A stretch of 64,000 nucleotides of DNA from Panax quinquefolius. Lineage: Eukaryota > Streptophyta > Magnoliopsida > Apiales > Araliaceae. Positions 55,850 through 64,000 of this stretch are shown here, one piece after another. Position 1 is the first letter of the stretch. Each line of letters opens with the position of its first letter. The notes beneath the pieces are model-generated. The model saw only the letters and a program-made list of their open reading frames with translations, searched no databases and was not told where the DNA came from. Both the position numbers and the translations under genes were made by a program. The stretch is taken from assembly GCA_020205615.1 (NCBI GenBank), contig CM035152.1:117216043-117280042 (forward strand), read 5' to 3'.

Positions 55850-56580
55850 GGCTAAAAAGTTATCTTATGTCCTTAATACGCATATCCCTGCAATGGTTGC
55901 AGACAATGCCTCTGAGGAAGATATTACTACTTTTAGAAAGTGGTAAGATGATGCACAGTTGGCTCAATGCATCATGCTCATATCCATGATTAACGAGCTT
56001 CAGCGTTAGCATGAAACTATGGATGCTCTTACTATATTTCTGCACATCAAGTAGTTGATGGTGAAGAAAGTAGGACTGATAGATATCAGATATCTAAGGA
56101 GCTCTTTCGATCTTGAATAATCGATGACACTACAGTACAGACACAAGTCCTTAACATAATCAATTTGATTGATCAATTAGGACAACGAGTTTTGTCATGG
56201 ATGGAGAGTTGAGCCAAGATTTGATCTTGCACTCACTCTCGGACTCCTTTCACAATTGATGTGAATTTTTCATATGAACAAGCTAGATAACAGCTTCGCT
56301 GATTTGCTTAACATGTTAAAAAATTATGAGAGTCACTTTCCAACCAAGAAAGACCAAGTCTTACTGGTAGGGGTCAAAGGATCTTCTAAAAAGAAGAAAA
56401 ATTATAAGAAGGTAAATAGAAAAGGCAAAAACAAAGGATAATAAGTACAAAACTGATACGAATATCAAAGGAGTTTGCTTACACTGCAATAAGCTTGGAC
56501 ACTGGAAAAGAAACTGTAAGAAGCATCTTGCAGAGGCTAACCAGAAAAAGCTTAGTGAAGCTTCGGTTATAAATACAGTT
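55850..56580 (+). pseudogene. Gag (element I)
   Basis: Plus-strand fragments in changing frames. Near 56255-56350 the translation resembles a copia gag middle (MNKLDNSFADLLNMLKNYES), then a lysine-rich stretch (GVKGSSKKKKNYKKVNRKGK), then a complete CCHC knuckle CLHCNKLGHWKRNC at 56477-56517. Upstream 55870-56250 shows decayed gag with several stops. Gag packages the RNA. It is not intact. Confidence 0.75.
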
Positions 56581-56940
56581 TTGTTCATGAATGAAATAAA
56601 TTTTTCTTTAAGTCAATGTTCTACTTGGGTATTGGATACCGGTTTTGGTTCTCATAAATATATATTTATGAAGGGACCAAGCAGAAGTAGAAAGCTAAAC
56701 AAAGATAAGTAATCTTATATGTGGGAAATGAAGCAAAGGTTGTTACATTAGCCATAGGAACTTTTAGTTTAGCACAGCCTACGGACAAGTCTATTAGGTT
56801 AATAAGTTGTTATTATATTCCAGTTCTCGTTAGAAATATTATTTCCATTTTATTGTTGGATAATAAAATCTTTGGTATTATATTTAAGAACAATTGTTGT
56901 TTTATTTATAATAATAATGTTTTGTATTGAACTGGAATAT
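56581..56940 (+). pseudogene. Aspartic protease (element I)
   Basis: At 56617-56660 the plus strand reads STWVLDTGFGSHKYIFM, the copia protease site (D-T-G kept). After a frameshift near 56710 the open stretch 56721-56930 (MGNEAKVVTLAIGTFSLAQP ... YYIPVLVRNIISILLLDNKI) is the rest of the copia protease and the start of the integrase lead-in. Confidence 0.8.
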
Positions 56941-57870
56941 TACTTAATGGATTTTGTATACTTGACTTAAGTGAAAATAATTTTGCAAATTGAACAAACT
57001 AGTATAAGAAAAGGAGATTATCATTCAAAGAGTTGAATGTGTTTATTTGCTGAAATACAAGTGTGAATTATTTGAAATGTTCAAAGAATTTAGAAGTGAA
57101 ACAAATTGGCAAAGTATTAGGATTCTTTGATCTGATCAAGGAATAAATACTTGTGCAATAAGTTTCTAGAACATCTCAAATGGTTTTCTCATAATGGACG
57201 CCTCCTAATACGCAATAATTGATTGATGTATCTGAAAGGAAAAATTGTACCTTGTTGGACATGGTACGGTCCATAATGATTTTACCGACATTCCAGTATC
57301 ATTCTAGGGTCATGCCCTAGAAATGGCTGTATATCTACGAAAAGGTAACCTCAAAATCCTACCCCAAGACTCCATAAAAGTTATGGACAGAGAGGATTCC
57401 TAATCGTAAGTATGTTAAGATAAGTGGTTGTCCAACTTATATGAAAAGGTTTCAAAAGGATAAGTTTGGGACAAAATTTGACAAGTACAGATTTATAGGA
57501 CATCCTAAAGTAAGTTTAGGGTATATGTTCTATAATTCTACTTAGAAAAAGGTATTTGTTGCGAAAAACACGATGCCATCTAAGATAAAGATGTTTATCA
57601 TTGAAGGGGATAGTGGGAGGATAATAGATCTTGAAGAGTTCAAGAACCACAAAACACTATAAGTCAAAGAAGAAGAACCTGTAGATAGACCTATTGTACC
57701 ACAACTGAATCATAAATCTGGAATAGTACTGAGGATACCTGGGAGGTATGGATTCATCATAGATGATGATGATGAGGTACGCATCATAGAAGATGATGAT
57801 CCAGTTACATACGATGAGGTAAGAGTTGTAGACAGTCAGAGAAATGGATTGAAGTAAGATTCTCAAATAT
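56941..57870 (+). pseudogene. Integrase, decayed (element I)
   Basis: Plus-strand pieces in order: near 57050-57130 YLLKYKCELFEMFKEF and SDQG (second catalytic aspartate block, family SDRGGEY); 57300-57340; 57370-57640 the typical copia C-terminal block (GCPTYMKRFQKDKFGTKFDK, YRFIGHPKVSLGYMFYN). 57660-57857 is an acidic linker (FIIDDDDEVRIIEDDDPVTY) that usually precedes RT. Stops and shifts throughout. The first catalytic aspartate and zinc part are not recognisable. Confidence 0.75.
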
Positions 57871-58225
57871 GGAACATTCCTTTAGATGAGATAATCAAAA
57901 GAGTTTGATTTTATCAAAAACAAGAATGAACCTAGTGTGTACAAAAGGTTCAGTGGGAGCGTCGTGAAATTTCTATGTTGATATATTACGGATAAGGAAT
58001 GACATACTAATGCTACAATTAGTAAAGATAAAGTTGTCTAAACATTCCTCCACGAATGATTTGGGAAGAGTATCATTATTGGGGATACAAATCTATATAG
58101 ATAGATTTAATAGGATATTCGACTTAACCCAAGGAAGGTATATTCATTTGATGCTAAAGTTGTTTGTCATGGCAAACTCCAAGAGATGTCTCTTGTTAAC
58201 GACCTATGGAGTGTATCTCTCTTAA
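57871..58225 (+). pseudogene. Reverse transcriptase, only the C-terminal end (I)
   Basis: Right after the acidic linker the sequence jumps to the last part of copia RT: 58010-58225 reads SKHSSTNDLGRVSLLGIQIY and TQGRYIHLMLKLFVMANSKR. A full copia RT has about 250 residues before this; here only about 140 bp separate the linker and this block, so the RT palm with its YVDD site is deleted. The element could not copy itself with its own RT. Confidence 0.8.
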
Positions 58226-58831
58226 TAGTCTTTATAGACTCTTGAAAAGAGAGATCGCATGAGTGACAATCATGTATACAATGAAATGTACAAGACCTGA
58301 TGTTGATCAGTCATATTCTGGAGAAGTTCACTATGAGTCAGTGAAAATATCTTAAAGTACTTAACCGACACTAAGGATGTGATCATATTCATGGTGGGTC
58401 TAAATTAAAACTAGAGGGCTTAACAGACTCAAGTTTTTTAGACAGACCAAGATGACAGAAAAGCCACTTTAAGGTAAAGTGTTACCTTGAACGGTGGTGC
58501 AGTGAATTGGAAAGGTTTTAAACAGCAAAAAGTTGCTGGTTTAGTGATAAAGGTAAAGTATATAGCTATAAACGAAGTTGCAAGTTGATTGTTTGGATGA
58601 AAAGTTCATTAAAGAACTAGGAATAGTTCCTAAGTCTCATCTTGGATCTAAACATGTGTTGAGGCACTTTCATTTGATTATAAGAATCATTGAAAGATGG
58701 GAAATCACTATAGAGATAGTGGACTCTCAAGAAAAACATTATATATCCATTAACTAAAGCTTATCCAAAAGCAGGATAATCGTCACTTAGAGAAGAAAGG
58801 TATGAGATACCATGACGATTGCCTTTAGTGC
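58226..58831 (+). pseudogene. RNase H (element I)
   Basis: Plus-strand fragments: YTMKCTRPDVDQSYSGEVHY (end of RT/connection), LTDSSFLDRPR (first aspartate, family TDSDF.SD.D), then copia RNase H remnants to 58780 with many stops. The terminal part 58740-58830 resembles the usual copia tail, followed by the polypurine tract. Confidence 0.7.
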
Positions 58832-58842
58832 AAGTGGGAGAT
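58832..58842 (+). other. Polypurine tract (element I)
   Basis: AAGTGGGAGAT directly before the 3' LTR start TGAAATTAG, a form typical of Ty1/copia elements in plants. Confidence 0.85.
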
Positions 58843-60711
58843 TGAAATTAGTATGCACACAAGCCAATCATGTTTGATGATAAAGCATATACTTTGTAAC
58901 AATCTTATTCATTTATTAATAAAAAGTATTAATTTATTAAAGGCTTTTAATTATCTACATGATGTTGTTTTATAATATGTGATAAACCCATAGTTTTAAG
59001 AAATGTTTTTAGAATAATGACGATGATCATTCTAATGAGATCTAAATTCTAAAAAAGCTTAAAACTAAAATAGTTCCCAATCATTGGATTACTAAATTGG
59101 GGATAAGTGAATCCGGATAAATTAGTACATAAGTTGCTTGTTCATTGGATGAGGATGATTGATCTCATGATCATTTGTATGGAGACACTAAAGTAAGTAT
59201 GTAGGTGCTTATTAGAGAATAAGTTCACTGAACGTGGCTCGCTAAGGAATACCTAATGGAGTTTTACTTTCCTGTCAATAGGAATTCATGAAGTGATAGT
59301 AGTACAAGTGATCCTTGGACTTGAGATCATCATAGTATCTTGTGTATGATGAGTTATACTTTGACTTATTCCTTAAGACCCTTAGACAATATCAAAGGGT
59401 ATGCTTGGGTATAATAAGTTGCATATGAAAATAATGTATGGTCAATAAAAAATCTACCACTTCTAGTAAAAGAAGAGAAATGTCCTATGTGATTCGATAA
59501 ATGACAACCCAGTAGTCCTTGGCCAAGGCAGAATGAAATTAGAAAGGAGTTTCTAATTTGCATTATTTGAGTTATGCATTTAAGATAGAAATACATATAA
59601 TTAAATAAAATAAGACTTGTGATAATTCCATGTCTAATATATTTAATTGGGACATTGTATGGTGGAAGGATTGAATTGTACGGTAACTATTTACTCAAAG
59701 GTTCTTTTATGATTAATGTTGAAATCTATATTATCTAGAAAGTCGTTGATCGCTAGAGATGCTTATCCCTATTGTAAAATAAATATTATTTATTTAAATA
59801 AATTAATAGTTTAATTTATTAATTTAAATAAGATTAGAATTGTTCTATGATTTATTCACAACCGACTTAATATGGAGAACCTAAAGGGTCACACCATAAA
59901 AGGTAGAATAATTATTTAAGAAGTTATTAGCATAATCATAATAATAAGTTAAGTATATTTAATTTAATCTATGGTGATAGAATAATTAAATAGCTTAATA
60001 TTATTATTTAATATTTTGAAAATATTAAATATAAATTAATAAGAGGAGTCTTATTATTATTATTACTATTATTATTTTTTAACTTCTAAAGGAGTTTAGG
60101 AATTAATTAATAAAAGTACTCTCAAATATCCTAATAAGATTAGGAGGCTAATTAATTAAAAGAGTTTAATTAATTATTCCTAATAAGATTGGGAGCCTAA
60201 TTAATTAAAAGAATTTAATTAATTAAAATAAAATCCAATTCCTTAATTGTTAAGGAGAGTTGCTCACATCTATAAATAAGAGGAGTCTTATTATGGGTGT
60301 TGGTTGACGTTTTCATAGAATACGTAATTCCAATAGTTGAGAGTGTACGCTCTTTTTCTATAGAAATAGAAAACTAGGGTTTTTCCAAATACTCATCTTC
60401 TTGAATCTTTCTTCTTCCTTGGTGGATCACCTCTAGAGGCCAAACACTTGGGTGGCTAACGTTGATCAAAGGAAGGAACCAAACCCGGTGGATTCAAGTT
60501 GAATGCGATAGGATTTGGAGGTGAACTTGTACTTGAGGAAGCTCGAATCTTAAAGGGTATGATCCTTGTTCTTTATCTTTTCATTTTATTAATAATTATG
60601 CATAAAGGATGATCCGGGTATATGGTTTGTAAAATTTTAATACTCTGATTTTTCACGTTTCCGCTTATTTTATGCAATTTGATTGTGACCAAGAATATTA
60701 CAAACCTAACA
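58843..60711 (+). repeat. 3' LTR of element I
   Basis: TGAAATTAGTATGCACACAA to CAAACCTAACA, 1869 bp; similar to the 5' LTR along its length with scattered substitutions and small indels. TATA box at 60271-60278. Confidence 0.9.
60271..60278 (+). promoter_or_regulatory. TATA box of 3' LTR I
   Basis: TATAAATA in CACATCTATAAATAAGAGGA. Confidence 0.6.
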
Positions 60712-61086
60712 CTTTTTGCTCCTCGGAGAATCCCAAGACATCAAATATCTTGGTGATCTACTTTATCCACGTCTCTGCCTTAAGTGCTTTTGGCTCTCCA
60801 ATAAACTCTGGTGGTCCCAGCTCCTTGAACTGTTTAGCGGTGACCGTCTAATAGTTGCCTGTGTTTCTACCTGTATTTTGGATGGGAGATTCTCTTGCCT
60901 GATGTTGCATGAATTATAGAAAGCCTCTGAACATTCCATCATTCATCATTTGGTCGGTGTTGTTGTTTGCATGAGGATTGTTGCCTTCTTGATGCACATT
61001 ATCCTGGTTATTGATCTGTGGTGACTCAACGGTCTCCTGTGCTCCATTGCTATTCTCAACATTCTCAGATATCCTTTTCAAATACT
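60712..61086 (-). pseudogene. Gag N-terminal half (C)
   Basis: Minus strand, continuation of 51303-51726 beyond element I. It reads ISENVENSNGAQETVESPQI and then NNTDQMMNDGMFRGFL, shared with A and F. The codon equal to the ATG of A (2834-2836) and F (18930-18932) is AGG here, so the start codon is lost; an upstream in-frame ATG at 61117 gives 11 extra residues outside the usual Gag. A stop follows at about 60913. Confidence 0.8.
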
Positions 61087-61245
61087 GCCACAAAACAAGG
61101 GTTAATAGACATGTCACATATTATCCCTATACTCTGACCGACCAATTAAATACCAATTTATCTTAGGTAGGTCATACAAGCGAAAGAATTCCTCGTCTCT
61201 CCCCTCCTAGTTCTTGTCTCATATCCCAGTCAGGGATCATATCCC

Positions 61246-61262
61246 TAAGCTTTGATACCAAC
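61246..61262 (-). other. Primer binding site, tRNA-iMet type (C)
   Basis: Minus strand TTGGTATCAAAGCTTAGGG, one base off the initiator tRNA-Met form, three bases from the LTR. Confidence 0.8.
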
Positions 61263-62229
61263 TGGGATGCCCCCAAAATAGGTATACATCACCCATCTTG
61301 AGTCGCCAAATACATGGTACAGAATACAAATACAAACTTAAATATACAACGTGAGCTGTGAGTTTTAATACAAATAATGTCTTCTAGACAGTATTCAAAC
61401 TCAAAATAAGTACTCAATACATTTATTATCACATTATTTCATAGAATAGTGAGGACTACTAATGCAAACATCTGGACCGTAACTCCGTTCCTCGATTAGT
61501 CCCAGCTATATTCTCATTTCCTGAAGAGAACAATGAAAGCAAAAGGGTGAGCTCAACTAGCCCAGTAAGAAATATTATGACTAAGATAATGCGAAATAAA
61601 TTACCGTTAGCCTTCAACAGTGTTAAACTGATAAAATACAATAGACATCGAGTTTAACTACAGCGGAATAAGCAATCCATTAGAAGAGTCAAGTAGAGCA
61701 TGATATCTACTATCTTCTATGATTTAAAAGAATTTTTCATCAATTTTATCATTTGAAACTCGACAAATAATCCACATCATCCACGCACTTTCTGACCAAG
61801 GATATTCATTAGTATCACTACCATAAATTATCCATGCACTACGGGCCAAGGATATTCGTGTATTCATCAATGGTCATAATCATGCCAATAACTGTCCATC
61901 AATGCACTACGGACCAATGAGTACTTTTACCACATCTTTTATAACATTACGGTCATGATTATACCGAATAATCCCTGGTCATAATCATACCAAGTCCATC
62001 TATGCACTACTGGCCACAGATGACTTTTAACATAATATAAACATGAGGATGATGACAATGATATAAGAATTCAATTAAATGAAAGCAAAGGATAAATTTT
62101 TAAAGATTTATAATTTAATTTATCCAGAAGTCAATAACGTCCAAATTTTCAACATGATACTGCTTTGTGGAGTAAAATTCAAGAATAATATTGTACCAAA
62201 AATAATTTGGACCGAAAACGAATCAATTT

Positions 62230-62320
62230 TTATCATGAATAGTACCCCGGGTGAATAGTACTCGAGTGAATAGTATCCTGTGAATAGTACTTTATGAATA
62301 GTTACCTGTGAATAGTACTC
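62230..62320 (-). repeat. GTGAATAGTACT repeats in LTR C
   Basis: Six loose units of GTGAATAGTACTC on the plus strand; the reverse of the TACTATTCAC repeats in LTR G, as expected for the opposite orientation of the two LTRs. Confidence 0.8.
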
Positions 62321-62724
62321 CCGCATGAAAAAGTTAAAATTTATCAAGAATGCTCAGAATAATATTTTCATGAAAAGATACTGGATGAAACGCAAATTTT
62401 AAGGATATTCTACTAATTTAATGGAGTATAGAAGCCAAAACTTTAACCAAATGAGTATAGAATTCAAAATCTAAAACGAAATAATATTACTTACATACTA
62501 CAGAGTATGGAAGAAAATATTATTTCAAGCGAATATTGAACAAAAATAGCATCCCTTACCTTGAAAAAAAGAGTATTCCGATTGGTAGGGCGGGGATATT
62601 CTTGAATAAAACTTTCACTGTTTTCTACGCTCAAAGCTTTCTAAAACTCTAAAGAAATACGCTCAATATTATAGAAGAAGAATTCTCTGATTCTAGTGTG
62701 ATTTTCAATTCTAACTAAGCATCC

Positions 62725-62732
62725 TATTTATA
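62725..62732 (-). promoter_or_regulatory. TATA box of LTR C
   Basis: Minus strand TATAAATA followed by GGATGCTTAG, same as in LTR F. Confidence 0.6.
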
Positions 62733-63790
62733 GGAGAATGGAAGGATACTATTCAGAAACGAACTGCACAATAGTTTCAAAAAAATAATCAAAGGCGTTT
62801 GACGAATTTCAAAAAAAAATTGATTTTACTATGCAGGCACTATGCAAACACTATGCATAATAAAATATAATATATTCTATTTTTCATATAAAACAAAACT
62901 TATTATAATATATATATATATATATATACGTTAAACTCCCGTGAACTCCCCCCCCCTGATTCAGATTTCCAAAGTCACATGTGGGCCCCACATGTGGCCC
63001 CCATATGTGCGCCCACCTTTATTTTATTAAAAAATACTAAAAAAATTTCTACCGATTATTTTAAAAAATTGGTAAATGGGGGTCCAACAAATACTTCATA
63101 AAAATCCCCTCAACATTTATTATCATTATTATAATTCATAATATTTAACAACCAGGTCGTTCCCAGGAAAGAGGGGGCTTTTCAATAAGGATTTCTCCCT
63201 ATTGGCGCGCAATTAAGTGACCAAACATCTCCTTAACAGAACTTCTAGACATCGTCAATATTGTAAATAATAATATTAATAACTTTGTCATCTCAATTAT
63301 TGATTTAATAATATAAAATATTATACAGATGATACTGTGACAATAATTGAATAAATAATATGAGAGATATGATGCAACAATTACTGTAGCAATAATTGAG
63401 TATAACTGAGTGACTTCACACATAAGCATCAATAATCAATACCATGTGCTACTATGCAACCACGCGTATTACTATACTTTTAACACCGATTATTTCAACA
63501 TTTAACGGTAAAACTTCCGCCGTTATTTTCATAAAAAGATATTTCTGTCGTTTTCTCATTCGGATAATAATTACGTTGTGGGGTCCACCAATGATTATGT
63601 CATCGTACGAATATTCCCTGCTAAAATGAATATTCCCCGACCAATCGAATATTATATAACAACTTGCTTACGTTGCAAAATTCATAAATATTATCCACAA
63701 CTGTAACATTATAACAAATTCAAACCTTAATATTCAAAAATGATATTTATAGAAAAATTCATCTTTATTCATAAAAGTTGGGTCTTACAG

Positions 63791-64000
63791 TTATGGCCCA
63801 TGGTACGAAGGAACTCTTTAATTTTCTCCATGGGAACTTTCCCATTTGATTTGATGGTAGGTTTCATCACCCGATGGGGAAGATACAGTGGATTCTCCTT
63901 CGACACTGCAGTAGTTGTATGTGATGTAGATCCTTCAGCCTGCCCATAATTACATGGGACTTTTTTTAAGCTGACAACAGGATATTGTGGCCTAGATGGC
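63791..64000 (-). mobile_element. Element O2, second Tat/Ogre fragment
   Basis: Matches 12878-13090 of O1 along its length (for example GGTAGGTTTCATCACCC against GGTAGGCTTCATCATCC, and GTAGATCCTTCAGCCTG). This is the gag C-terminal to protease part of a Tat/Ogre element on the minus strand. It starts directly at the end of LTR C, so C was inserted here, and it runs off the right edge of the window. Confidence 0.85.

Larger units (their letters stand above)
51727..60711 (+). mobile_element. Element I, complete Ty1/copia element
   Basis: Plus strand, 8985 bp, LTRs 51727-53581 and 58843-60711, primer site 53583-53595, polypurine tract 58832-58842. Flanks CCTTT (51722-51726) and CTTTT (60712-60716) are a 5-bp target duplication with one C-to-T difference; joined gag sequence of C on both sides matches the uninterrupted copy in A at 2460-2490. 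Internal order gag, protease, integrase, RT, RNase H fits Ty1/copia. RT has a large deletion and all genes have stops. Confidence 0.92.
47505..61264 (-). mobile_element. Element C, Tekay-type chromovirus, internal part
   Basis: Minus strand, about 4.8 kb once element I (51727-60711) is removed. Order right to left: primer site, gag, zinc knuckle, protease, RT, RNase H, integrase, chromodomain remnant, polypurine tract. This is the most complete Tekay-like copy in the window, though all genes are broken. Confidence 0.85.
61265..63790 (-). repeat. 5' LTR of element C
   Basis: 2526 bp, plus-strand start GGATGCCCCCAAAATAGG (the TGACG end is decayed) and end GGGTCTTACA. Contains GTGAATAGTACT repeats (62230-62320), short repeats at 62460-62570, a TATA box (62725-62732) and (AT)n at 62908-62928. 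The right end abuts O2. No gene. Confidence 0.82.

Overview
The window is a stack of plant LTR retrotransposons. I found no host gene, tRNA, rRNA, CRISPR array or bacterial feature. The organism is a flowering plant, because the Tat/Ogre, Athila and Tekay lineages of Ty3/gypsy and the Ty1/copia element seen here are plant lineages. The AT-rich sequence with many (AT)n and (GT)n runs suggests a large, repeat-rich eudicot genome, but the species cannot be read from this sequence. I named the elements A, B, O1, F, K, G, D, E, C, I and O2 for reference.

Layout, left to right. 1-5468: element A, a Tekay-like chromovirus on the minus strand (RNase H, RT, protease, zinc knuckle, gag, 5' LTR). 5469-8487: tail and 3' LTR of element B, same LTR family, plus strand. 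8488-18370: O1, a Tat/Ogre element on the minus strand, broken inside integrase by B, with two RNase H domains and a tRNA-Arg-type primer site. 18371-22449: F, a truncated Tekay-like element whose 5' LTR contains a 1.2-kb piece of pol. 22450-24571: K, a Ty1/copia fragment. 24572-27713: G, a plus-strand Tekay-family LTR. 27714-46683: D, a second Ty3/gypsy type on the minus strand with an extra decayed reading frame upstream of gag; its 5' LTR is split by E. 33429-45114: E, a complete 11.7-kb Athila element on the plus strand. 46684-63790: C, a Tekay-like element on the minus strand whose gag is split by I. 51727-60711: I, a complete 9-kb Ty1/copia element. 63791-64000: the edge of a second Tat/Ogre element (O2).

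Insertion order can be read from the interruptions: B entered O1 and A probably entered B; C entered O2, D entered the 3' LTR of C, E entered the LTR of D, and I entered the gag of C. E and I each have near-matching 5-bp target duplications. The K/F/G/D junctions are truncated and look like later deletion or illegitimate recombination.

Coding state. Almost every gene is broken. Long open stretches remain in E (RT-RNase H 650 codons, integrase 402 codons, an extra ORF of 389 aa) and in O1 (gag, 345 aa). The gag-pol of E keeps one reading frame for 5.4 kb but carries eight stop codons, most explained by C-to-T change, and several catalytic aspartates are replaced. The most interesting items are the extra reading frames: the intact 389-aa protein of E, related to the 'putative plant transposon protein' family, and a 253-codon acidic coiled-coil frame upstream of gag in D. 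I see no evidence of a new defence, metabolic or regulatory system.
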